Origin: an uncultured Bacteroidales bacterium
GTDB taxonomy: Bacteria; Bacteroidota; Bacteroidia; Bacteroidales; UBA932
Direction of reading: 5' to 3'
Assembly: GCA_946408295.1 (NCBI GenBank)
Contig: CAMJRT010000012.1
Span: 1 to 14,239 of the forward strand
DNA length: 14,239 nt
Shown: piece after piece, positions 1 to 6,929 of the stretch
How the letters are laid out: each line of letters opens with the position of its first letter
How positions within the stretch are numbered: the first letter of the stretch is position 1
Notes under the pieces: model-generated
Databases searched by the model: none
The model's input: only the letters and a program-made list of their open reading frames with translations
Told to the model about the DNA's origin: nothing
Translations under genes and position numbers: made by a program

Positions 1-1
1 T

Positions 2-562
2 ACCGCGATTTTCGCGAATGACCGGGCCTATCGGTATCCGTTCAACCAAGGCATTTTCATCGATATTTTTCCGATAGACCATGTTCCGGCCGATTCTCGG
101 GAGCGCAGTGGTTTCTACAAGGAACTGACCCGTTTGGGTAACCGCGCGTGGCAGTGGCGGAATATGATTCATTTCTATCGGCCCAAGAAGGGAAAGGGGG
201 TTGTGAAGCGCGTGGTTTATGGCTTGAAGCATTTCTACTACAAGTATTTCTTCAAAGGAGGCTATCGGTATTACTTGGATAAGCATCACGAGATGATTAC
301 GAAATATGATAGTGAAGAAACCGGCTGGGTGGGAGAGTCTGTCATATATCCTTTGGGGAGGCATTTGTGGCGGTCAGAGTGGTTCCGAGAGACAGTTAAT
401 GTCCCGTTTGAGATGCTGCAAGTTCCGGTTCCCGTTGGTTATGAAGAGTGTCTTTCCGCATCTTTCGGTTCAGACTGGAGAACGCCGAAACATGCTCCCA
501 CAATGCACGGAGATACTTTTTTCGATCCGGAAAAGCCCTACACTTTCCATTTGAACCAGTAG
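2..562 (+). CDS. LicD-family phosphotransferase, 5'-truncated by window edge
   Basis: This is the C-terminal 186 residues of a LicD-family protein; its start lies left of the window. LicD proteins (related to the fukutins) transfer a phospho-group such as phosphocholine or a phospho-alditol from a CDP carrier to a sugar. The visible part opens with the family motif NQGIFIDIFPID at residues 15-26, and continues through a basic stretch (FYRPKKGKG) and PLGRHLW, to a C-terminal GYEECLSASFGSDW segment and a typical HGDTFFDPEKPY end. All of these recur in the next gene, so the two are tandem paralogs. The nucleotidyltransferase-fold motif (DDDID) would lie upstream and cannot be checked. The reading frame is open from base 2; the internal TTG at 134 is not a start because homology continues upstream of it. 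Family certain, transferred group unknown. Confidence 0.9.
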   Translation, partial: TAIFANDRAYRYPFNQGIFIDIFPIDHVPADSRERSGFYKELTRLGNRAWQWRNMIHFYRPKKGKGVVKRVVYGLKHFYYKYFFKGGYRYYLDKHHEMITKYDSEETGWVGESVIYPLGRHLWRSEWFRETVNVPFEMLQVPVPVGYEECLSASFGSDWRTPKHAPTMHGDTFFDPEKPYTFHLNQ

Positions 563-594
563 ATTCCGACTTATACACATACACCAATTGGCCC

Positions 595-1530
595 ATGGTA
601 CCGCTTCGTTTGCAGATCGATGATTCCTTCTTCCTGCCGGAAGAGAGGGATGGGTATCTGGTTTCCGCAGAGATGAAAAGAATCTGGGCCGTAGAGTTGG
701 ACCTCCTTCATGCATTCGCGCAGGTTTGCGAGAAATACCATTTACAATGGTTTGCCCATGCCGGAACGATGCTGGGAGCGGTGCGTCATCACGGGTTCAT
801 TCCCTGGGATGATGATATCGATATCGTCATGCCCAGGAAGGATTATGACAGGCTGTGCGAGGTTGGCCCGTCCGTTTTTTCCGCTCCGTATTTTTTCCAG
901 AATGAATCGACGGACCGTTTTTTCTGCCGTACATTCTCCCGGCTTAGAAACAGCGATACGACGGGTATCCAGATTTCAGAAAGGGAGTATCGCTATCCTT
1001 TCAACCAAGGTATTTTCATCGACATTTTCCCTTATGACAATGTGTCGGACAACGATGAGGAATTAAGGGACGATATCCGGAAAATGGAAGCGCTTCTGAA
1101 CAAGAGATGGTATTTCAGAAAACTGGTCTATTTCTACCGACCTCTCAAGGGGAGAGGGCCGGTCAGGAGATTGGGCTATTTCGTCCGGCACCTTTGGTAC
1201 AAGTACGTGAATAAAACCGCCGGTGATTATCAGGTTTTGCTATATGAGCACCAGCGGTTGCTGACTGCACACAATAATGAGGAAACCAAACGTGTCGGTG
1301 AAATGCTCGTCCTTCCTTTGGGACGCCATATCTGGAATAAAGAGTGGTTTGAAGGAAAGGTCGATATGCCGTTTGAGATGATCAGCGTTCCCGTTCCCAT
1401 CCATTATGAAGAGTGCCTGGCTTCCTCCTTTGGGAATGACTGGCGGATTCCCAGGCAAGTTGGAAATTGCCATGGCCAGGTCTTTTACGACGTTGACCGT
1501 CCTTATACTGATTATTTAAACAAACCATAA
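595..1530 (+). CDS. LicD-family phosphotransferase (second copy)
   Basis: A complete LicD-family protein of 311 residues, predicted to move a phospho-group from a CDP donor to the nascent glycan at the cytoplasmic face. It carries the N-terminal VSAEMKRIWAVELDLL helix (23-38), the nucleotidyltransferase-like motif AGTMLGAVRHHG (56-67) with the metal-binding PWDDDIDI (70-77), and NQGIFIDIFPYD (137-148). The C-terminal half closely matches the truncated gene before it (FYRP-KG-G, PLGRH-W, PFEM--VPVP, YEECL-SSFG-DW). I chose ATG 595 because the LicD region begins soon after it and it lies 32 bases past the upstream stop; the frame stays open back to 448, but that extension overlaps the upstream coding region and looks unlike LicD. 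The next gene starts two bases after the stop. Substrate not determinable. Confidence 0.93.
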   Translation: MVPLRLQIDDSFFLPEERDGYLVSAEMKRIWAVELDLLHAFAQVCEKYHLQWFAHAGTMLGAVRHHGFIPWDDDIDIVMPRKDYDRLCEVGPSVFSAPYFFQNESTDRFFCRTFSRLRNSDTTGIQISEREYRYPFNQGIFIDIFPYDNVSDNDEELRDDIRKMEALLNKRWYFRKLVYFYRPLKGRGPVRRLGYFVRHLWYKYVNKTAGDYQVLLYEHQRLLTAHNNEETKRVGEMLVLPLGRHIWNKEWFEGKVDMPFEMISVPVPIHYEECLASSFGNDWRIPRQVGNCHGQVFYDVDRPYTDYLNKP

Positions 1531-1532
1531 CC

Positions 1533-1988
1533 ATGTACAACAACAGAGTAGTCGTTTATACTTCCGGAACATTCGACATGTTCCACTCCAATCATCTCAA
1601 GATGATTGAATATGCCCGCGGATTGGGTGACACGCTCATTGTCGGGGTCAGTACCGACGAGTTGGTCTCCAGTTACAAGAATCCGCCCATCATCCCGTTC
1701 GAGGAGCGGATTGCGATCATCAAGGCGCTCAAGTTTCCGGATATCGTGATTCCGCAGAAGACCCTGGACCACACGGAGGCTGTCCGGAAATTGAACATTG
1801 ACGTGTTTGTCGTCGGGGATGACTGGGTTGGGAAATACGATTATCTGAAAGAGTTGGGTGTTTCCGTGTTCTATTTCCCCAGGGGAGAAGGGGCATCCAC
1901 GACCGAAATCAAGAAGACCATCCTGGAACGGTACGAAGGAACTATCCGTCAAATCGATCATCAACCTAATCCCGACGTTGTAAAATGA
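1533..1988 (+). CDS. TagD-like glycerol-3-phosphate/phospho-alditol cytidylyltransferase
   Basis: A 151-residue single-domain nucleotidyltransferase of the cytidylyltransferase family that includes TagD/TarD, which makes CDP-glycerol from CTP and glycerol-3-phosphate. The N-terminal strand and first catalytic motif are SGTFDMFHSNHLKMI (11-25); VVGDDWVGKYDYL (93-105) and the RGEGASTTEIKKTI end (117-130) match the TagD pattern, where the last is the second nucleotide-binding motif. Length agrees with TagD (about 130 residues) plus a short tail. The usual HxGH signature reads HSNH here (18-21), with Asn in place of Gly. Sitting between two LicD genes and an oxidoreductase, it probably makes the CDP-linked donor for the LicD proteins. 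The SDR gene begins inside its stop codon (ATGA), so the two are likely co-translated. Family is well supported; CDP-glycerol as product is an inference. Confidence 0.87.
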   Translation: MYNNRVVVYTSGTFDMFHSNHLKMIEYARGLGDTLIVGVSTDELVSSYKNPPIIPFEERIAIIKALKFPDIVIPQKTLDHTEAVRKLNIDVFVVGDDWVGKYDYLKELGVSVFYFPRGEGASTTEIKKTILERYEGTIRQIDHQPNPDVVK

Positions 1989-2704
1989 AGAATGCGATTG
2001 TAACCGGGGCCACCCGTGGAATTGGTCTTGCGACGGCGGAGATGCTGTTGCAGGAGGGATATCATGTTACGGTGACCTATGCTTATGACGAGGATTCCGT
2101 ACAGCCCTGCAAAGAAAGGCTGGGCGCCGTCAGCGATGCGTTTGAAATCTTGTGGGTGGATCAGACCAGCAAGCAGGAAATGCATGATTTCGCCATGAAG
2201 ATGCGGGAGAAAGGGCATATCGACTGTATCGTCTGCAATGCCGGCATGACTTTGCGGAAAGGGCTGCAGGAAATCGATGACGAAGGTTGGGAACGCGTGA
2301 TGCAGATGAATGTCAACAGCAATGTTTATCTAATCCGTGACTTGTTCGATGTCATTCCTCACGGTTCCCGGATAGTTTTTACCGGTTCCCTGATGGGTAT
2401 TCTCCCGCATAGCGTTTCCTTGTCGTACGGTGTGACAAAGGCGGCCGTCCTGGCTCTCGCCAAGAACTTGGTGAAGTTCTTTGAGGACACTGATACGACG
2501 GTCAATGCCATCGCTCCCGGATTCGTGGAGACGGAATGGCAGAAGAACAAGCCGCAGGAAATCAGGAATAACATCTACAACAAGACAGCCATCAAGCGTT
2601 TTGCCGATCCCAAGGAGATTGCGGATGCAGTGAGATTTTGTATCAACAACGCGTTTGTAAATGGGAGTATTATTGAGGTGAGCGGTGGTTATTGTTTCAA
2701 ATGA
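1985..2704 (+). CDS. Short-chain dehydrogenase/reductase (FabG-like)
   Basis: A 239-residue classical SDR: an NAD(P)-dependent oxidoreductase with a Rossmann fold. Visible motifs are the cofactor loop TGATRGIG (7-14), CNAG (84-87), the structural/catalytic Asn in MNVNSN (109), the catalytic Ser in FTGSLMG (135) and YGVTK (Tyr148, Lys152), then the usual APGFVETEW and VNGSIIEVSGGY end. All catalytic residues are present. Resemblance to FabG is generic and does not set a substrate. It overlaps the cytidylyltransferase stop by ATGA at 1985-1988 and the acyltransferase start by ATGA at 2701-2704. The context suggests it reduces a keto-sugar phosphate, or a CDP-bound product, on the way to the group that LicD transfers, by analogy with the cytidylyltransferase/reductase pairs of ribitol-phosphate teichoic acids (TarI/TarJ). 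That role is inference. Confidence 0.9.
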   Translation: MKNAIVTGATRGIGLATAEMLLQEGYHVTVTYAYDEDSVQPCKERLGAVSDAFEILWVDQTSKQEMHDFAMKMREKGHIDCIVCNAGMTLRKGLQEIDDEGWERVMQMNVNSNVYLIRDLFDVIPHGSRIVFTGSLMGILPHSVSLSYGVTKAAVLALAKNLVKFFEDTDTTVNAIAPGFVETEWQKNKPQEIRNNIYNKTAIKRFADPKEIADAVRFCINNAFVNGSIIEVSGGYCFK

Positions 2705-3804
2705 AATCGGAGAGAGGTTTTAGTAGGTCTCTTTTAATCAACTCTGAGGAAGTGGTTGTTTCTGGCAGTGAGGTCCCTACCCAGACGGAGCGAAGCAGAA
2801 ATCGCAATCCGGTATATGATATTATGAAAGGGATTGGTATTATCTTAATGCTGATCGGTCATATACCACCAGGACAGCGGTTGTTCCACTTTATTTATTC
2901 ATTCCACATGCCTCTGTTTTTTATCGTAGCAGGTTTTTTTGCGAGTACGACGAAGTTGAGTTGGAGTGTAATAAAGAAATATGCATCTCGGTTGTTGCTT
3001 CCTTTTCTAGTGACAATGTTGGCAATCATTATTCTTTCACCGATGCGCTATCTTTTCGATGGAAATTTCAATTTTGCGATTGCTCAAGTCCTCTCGCTTT
3101 TCTGGGCAGGTGATGCACTTCCGACCCGATTTGGCAAATTATCGTTAGAAGCAGTGTGGTTTTTGGTCGCTTTGTTTTGGGCAAAGTGTTTCTTTCAAAG
3201 TTTGGGCTATTTTGTGAATAAGTCTTTTACTCGATACAAAGACGAGATAGTACTTGCCCTTTGTTTTGCCATCTCTGGTGGAGCGATCTTTTTACACAAA
3301 CTTTTTCCTTTTGTTCCGTGGGGGCTTATGAGGGGGTTGTCCGCTGTTATGTTTCTGGCAATAGGATGGTATGCAAAACGACATCCGATTCCTATATACG
3401 TTTGGATTGCATTCGTCTTCTGTTGGCTTATCGCTCTACGATTCGGATTATTGGACATGTCGACATATACATATAAGATTTTTCCAATGGAGGTTTTAGG
3501 TGCGGTAGGTGCTACTTGGCTCGTTTATTTGTTGAGCAGAGTCATTCAGAATCATACTGTTTTAACATGTAAACTGCTTCGCTGGTTCGGTATGAATTCT
3601 CTTTTGATATTGTGTGTAAATACCCTGGATAGAAGGTCAGTTTTGGTGCGCGTCATCAAAGGAATCCTGGATGTCCATCCTTCAGGATTGTATTTGAATA
3701 CTTTGATTCATTACTCTATCGGGTTGACTTTGGTCATTTTTTTAATCAGCATTCCATATACAAAACGATTGTTTGGTGCTGTAAGATGGAGCGATTTGGG
3801 ATAA
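2701..3804 (+). CDS. Membrane acyltransferase, acyltransferase_3 family (O-acetylase-like)
   Basis: A 367-residue polytopic membrane protein of the acyltransferase_3 family, resembling fucose-4-O-acetylase-type enzymes that transfer acetyl or other acyl groups to sugars. After a polar leader of about 38 residues comes the signature YDIMKGIGI (39-47) with the expected His54 (MLIGH), then FIYSFHMPLFFIVAGFF (64-80) including His69. About ten hydrophobic segments follow across the rest of the protein. ATG 2701 gives the ATGA overlap with the SDR stop. Base composition is unlike the neighbours: 25 G+C of 60 in 2821-2880 against 35 of 60 in 4921-4980, and codons favour A/T third positions and T-runs. 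It therefore looks like a later acquisition that decorates the polymer. The family is secure; the acyl group and acceptor are not known. Confidence 0.88.
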   Translation: MKSERGFSRSLLINSEEVVVSGSEVPTQTERSRNRNPVYDIMKGIGIILMLIGHIPPGQRLFHFIYSFHMPLFFIVAGFFASTTKLSWSVIKKYASRLLLPFLVTMLAIIILSPMRYLFDGNFNFAIAQVLSLFWAGDALPTRFGKLSLEAVWFLVALFWAKCFFQSLGYFVNKSFTRYKDEIVLALCFAISGGAIFLHKLFPFVPWGLMRGLSAVMFLAIGWYAKRHPIPIYVWIAFVFCWLIALRFGLLDMSTYTYKIFPMEVLGAVGATWLVYLLSRVIQNHTVLTCKLLRWFGMNSLLILCVNTLDRRSVLVRVIKGILDVHPSGLYLNTLIHYSIGLTLVIFLISIPYTKRLFGAVRWSDLG

Positions 3805-3822
3805 TTACGTAAGTTCGATGTA

Positions 3823-4749
3823 ATGATGAACCTTGAGGAAGAGATTCGTAGAGGATATACGATTACTGTTGAGATGAAAAGGGTTTGGAAGGTCCAGATG
3901 GACCTTCTGAAGAAACTTCTGGCCGTTTGCGAGAAGCATCATCTGAGGATATGGGCAGAAGGGGGAACTTTACTAGGCACTGTGCGGGATCATGGATATA
4001 TTCCCTGGGACGATGACATCGACATGGCCATGCTTCGGGATGATTATGACAGACTGGTTGCCATCGCCCCTGAGGAGTTCACACATCCTTATTTCTTCCA
4101 ATGTGGTCTGACGGAAAAGGTCTATCCGAGGGGACATGCGCAAGTCAGGATGGATGGGACGGCTGCCATCAGTCATTCTGACGCTTTCATCCATACGCAC
4201 CAGGGCATTTTCATCGACATATTCCCTTATGATGCCGTGCCGGACAATGCGGAAGAGAAAAAGATGCTGATCAAAAAGCGAAACAAGCAGATGGCCTTTC
4301 TCCTGCATCTCTCATCCAACGATCCCCTTCATCCCTTCCGGACGCTGGGAATGATGCTGAGACGCCCGTTCTTCCCGCATTATTTTCGCCGATTCGAGGA
4401 CCTGCTCAGGTCCAATTCCTTGTCCGGGAACCAGCATGTTGCATGCCTTGGGTTTACGGATGACCTGAAGCACTATGAGCGTGACAAGAACTGGTATGCT
4501 GAGACATTGTACTTTCCGTTCGAGGACATGATGATGCCCGTTCCGTCAGGATATGACCTGATTCTCAGCACCCAGTACGGTGATTATATGGTTCCGCGCC
4601 AGGCCCCGACCTTGCATGGCGGCTTCTGGAAACTGGATCCCGAAAAGTCCTATGAATCGTTCATTCCTGAATTGCGTGTTTACTGCAAGCAACTTAGGAA
4701 GGCGAGAATCAAATCCCGCATCAACAAGTTTCTCAAAAGAATCAAATAA
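3823..4749 (+). CDS. LicD-family phosphotransferase (third, divergent copy)
   Basis: A complete LicD-family protein of 308 residues. It shows the same N-terminal pattern as the second copy (VEMKRVWKVQMDLL, 16-29), the motif EGGTLLGTVRDHG (46-58) with PWDDDIDM (61-68), and HQGIFIDIFPYD (126-137). The middle differs: the FYRP-KG-G block of the first two copies is absent and a different basic stretch (LRRPFFPHYFRRF) takes its place. The end keeps FPFEDMMMPVP, YGDYMVPRQAPTLHG and DPEKSY, followed by a basic tail (KARIKSRINKFLKRIK) that could hold it at the membrane. The divergence suggests a different acceptor or donor from the tandem pair. ATG 3823 is followed at once by a second ATG (3826); either could start the protein. 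The gene follows an 18-base gap after the acyltransferase. Confidence 0.93.
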   Translation: MMNLEEEIRRGYTITVEMKRVWKVQMDLLKKLLAVCEKHHLRIWAEGGTLLGTVRDHGYIPWDDDIDMAMLRDDYDRLVAIAPEEFTHPYFFQCGLTEKVYPRGHAQVRMDGTAAISHSDAFIHTHQGIFIDIFPYDAVPDNAEEKKMLIKKRNKQMAFLLHLSSNDPLHPFRTLGMMLRRPFFPHYFRRFEDLLRSNSLSGNQHVACLGFTDDLKHYERDKNWYAETLYFPFEDMMMPVPSGYDLILSTQYGDYMVPRQAPTLHGGFWKLDPEKSYESFIPELRVYCKQLRKARIKSRINKFLKRIK

Positions 4750-4758
4750 CTATCTGCC

Positions 4759-5760
4759 ATGGATAAATTGCTGACCATCGTCATCCCTGTTTACAAGGTC
4801 GAGGACTATATCAACAAGTGTCTTGATTCGCTGATTATTGCACCGGATCTCATGGAGAAGATGGATGTCCTGATCATCAATGACGGGACGCCGGACCGGT
4901 CGGCGGAGATGAGCCGGGAGTATGTCAAGCGTTTCCCCGGGATTTTCCGCCAGATCGACAAGGAGAACGGCGGTCACGGGAGTGTATGGAACCGGGGTGT
5001 GAAGGAGGCGTACGGAAAGTATGTCAAATTCCTGGACTCGGATGACTGGCTGGAGAATCTCGATATCATGGTCCGGAAACTGGACCAGACGGATGCCGAC
5101 CTGATCATTACTTCCTGCATCTGCCACTGCCCCGGTGACGAACTTTGGAAGTTGAAGATCAGGGACATGGAGTTCGACCATGTCTATGATGCGGACCGCT
5201 TCGACTGGCTGGGCAACCGTAGCCACTGGAATTACATCTTCCATCATTGCGCCATCTATAAGACGGAGATGTTCCGGCAGTATCTTCCCCTTTTCCTGGA
5301 GAAGCAGCCTTACGATGATGTGATTTTGGGTGCAGCCCCCATCATTGGCGCGAAGACGCTGGTCGCTTGGGATCTGGAAGTCTATCACTATCTGATGGAC
5401 CGTGAAGGGCAGAGTATTTCTTCGGCCATGCAACGGAAGCATATCGATGCCAAGATCCGCGTCCATCAGAGTTCCATCGACTTTATTGAATCTCACCCGG
5501 TCAAGGATCCGACATCCACGAAGAAGGCCTATTTCGACGTGAAGTTGCCGAGATTGTATAGTTTCGGCTATCGGTTCCTGACGAACAAACTTCCGTATGA
5601 AGACGCCAAGCGATACACGAAAGAATGGGACAAGTGGGTTCGTGAACGGCATCCGAGCGTGCATCCTTTCTGGATGAGGTTGTATCGGATTCTTCCCTTC
5701 CGGACTTACAGGTGGGTTTTTCGTCGTTTCCTGAAGATGCGCAAGAAATACAAAGGATGA
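4759..5760 (+). CDS. Family 2 glycosyltransferase
   Basis: A 333-residue GT-A fold glycosyltransferase of family 2, probably adding one sugar of the repeat unit at the cytoplasmic membrane face. Evidence is the N-terminal TIVIPVYKVEDYINKCLDSL (6-25), the nucleotide-binding NDGTPD (41-46), the ENGGHGSVWNRGV loop (69-81) and the metal-binding LDSDDWLEN (92-100). The C-terminal end is rich in basic and aromatic residues (FRRFLKMRKKYKG), typical of a membrane-associated tail. No transmembrane helix is seen. It starts 9 bases after the third LicD gene, and the next gene, UDP-galactopyranose mutase, begins within its stop codon. That coupling makes a galactofuranosyltransferase role conceivable, but this region does not show the GlfT2-type signature and the donor cannot be read from sequence. 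Confidence 0.92.
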   Translation: MDKLLTIVIPVYKVEDYINKCLDSLIIAPDLMEKMDVLIINDGTPDRSAEMSREYVKRFPGIFRQIDKENGGHGSVWNRGVKEAYGKYVKFLDSDDWLENLDIMVRKLDQTDADLIITSCICHCPGDELWKLKIRDMEFDHVYDADRFDWLGNRSHWNYIFHHCAIYKTEMFRQYLPLFLEKQPYDDVILGAAPIIGAKTLVAWDLEVYHYLMDREGQSISSAMQRKHIDAKIRVHQSSIDFIESHPVKDPTSTKKAYFDVKLPRLYSFGYRFLTNKLPYEDAKRYTKEWDKWVRERHPSVHPFWMRLYRILPFRTYRWVFRRFLKMRKKYKG

Positions 5761-6899
5761 AAACGGAAGGTATGTATGACTATTTGATTGTCGGCTCCGG
5801 CCTGTTCGGCGCCACTTTCGCCCATCTCGCGCATCAGGATGGCAAGCATTGCCTGGTTATTGAGAAACGCCCGCAGTTGGGTGGAAATGTGTTCTGCGAG
5901 GAGGTGGAGGGAATCCATGTCCATAAGTACGGTGCGCATATCTTCCATACCAACAACAAGGGGATTTGGGATTTCGTCAATGGAATCGTTCCCTTCAATC
6001 GTTATACCAATTGCCCTGTCGCCAATTACAAGGGAAGCCTCTACAACCTTCCTTTCAACATGAACACGTTCTATCAGATGTGGGGAGTGAGGACTCCGGA
6101 TCAAGCGAAGGCAAAGATTGAAGAGCAGAAGGCGGAGGCCCTTGCGAGGATGAAATCGGAGGGTGTCCAGGAGCCGCGGAATCTGGAGGAGCAAGCCCTG
6201 TTGCTGGTTGGAAAAGACATCTACGAGAAACTGATCAAAGGATATACCGAGAAGCAGTGGGGAAGACCTTGCACGGAACTTCCTGCTTTCATTATCAAGC
6301 GGTTGCCGGTTCGCCTTGTTTTTGACAACAATTATTTCAACGACGCCTATCAGGGTATTCCGGTCGGCGGATACAACCGGTTGATTGAAGGACTGCTTGA
6401 AGGAGTCGAGTGTCGGGTAGATACCGATTTCTTCGAGGATCGTTCCCATTGGATGTCCGTTGCCGACAAGGTGGTTTTTACCGGGCCGATCGACGCTTTC
6501 TACGACTACCGCTTTGGCCAGTTGGAATGGAGGACCGTCCGGTTCGAACAGGAAACGCTGGATACGCCCAATTATCAAGGTAACGCCGTTATCAACTATA
6601 CCGACCGGGAAACTCCCTATACACGTATTATCGAGCATAAGCATTTCGAGAGTTTCGGCAATGCCGTGTACGATAATCCGCACACGGTTATCTTCCGTGA
6701 GTACAGTACGGAATGGAAGCCGGGAATGGAGCCTTTCTACACGGTCAACGATGAAAAGAACAGTCAACTGTATTTGAAATACAAGGCTCTGGCGGACGCG
6801 GAAGACCGCGTCATATTCGGCGGAAGGTTGGCTGAGTACAAGTATTACGATATGGCCCCGGTGATGGAAAGGGCGTTTACGCTTTATAAGAATCAATAA
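5757..6899 (+). CDS. glf: UDP-galactopyranose mutase
   Basis: A 380-residue flavoenzyme that interconverts UDP-galactopyranose and UDP-galactofuranose, supplying the galactofuranose donor for the polymer. The FAD-binding loop is VGSGLFGA (12-19), followed by IEKRPQLGGNVF (35-46) and the hallmark KYGAHIFHT (57-65). The substrate region shows YNLPFNMNTF (96-105), KGYTEKQWG (161-169) and RLPVR (182-186). The C-terminus carries FGGRLAEYKYYDM, the end motif of bacterial mutases. Length fits the family (about 365-390). ATG 5757 is chosen because it forms an ATGA overlap with the upstream stop; ATG 5772 is an alternative that begins nearer the FAD fold, and the GTG at 5712 would overlap the upstream gene by about 50 bases. 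The 30 bases after the stop are A/T-rich and precede the exporter ATPase gene. Confidence 0.96.
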   Translation: MKTEGMYDYLIVGSGLFGATFAHLAHQDGKHCLVIEKRPQLGGNVFCEEVEGIHVHKYGAHIFHTNNKGIWDFVNGIVPFNRYTNCPVANYKGSLYNLPFNMNTFYQMWGVRTPDQAKAKIEEQKAEALARMKSEGVQEPRNLEEQALLLVGKDIYEKLIKGYTEKQWGRPCTELPAFIIKRLPVRLVFDNNYFNDAYQGIPVGGYNRLIEGLLEGVECRVDTDFFEDRSHWMSVADKVVFTGPIDAFYDYRFGQLEWRTVRFEQETLDTPNYQGNAVINYTDRETPYTRIIEHKHFESFGNAVYDNPHTVIFREYSTEWKPGMEPFYTVNDEKNSQLYLKYKALADAEDRVIFGGRLAEYKYYDMAPVMERAFTLYKNQ

Positions 6900-6929
6900 G
6901 TTACACATTTTCAATAGTTTTATTTCATT

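Noticed and set aside
448..594. A 49-residue N-terminal extension of the second LicD protein
   Set aside because: It overlaps the coding end of the first licD gene, shows no LicD similarity, and ATG 595 fits the normal start of the family.
5712..5756. GTG start for UDP-galactopyranose mutase
   Set aside because: It would overlap the upstream glycosyltransferase by about 50 bases and add residues absent from the family; ATG 5757 forms a normal ATGA overlap.
6915..6922. TAGTTTTA resembling a Bacteroidota -7 box before wzt
   Set aside because: It lacks the final G of TAnnTTTG, has no TTTG element at the expected distance upstream, and lies only 8 bases from the start codon.
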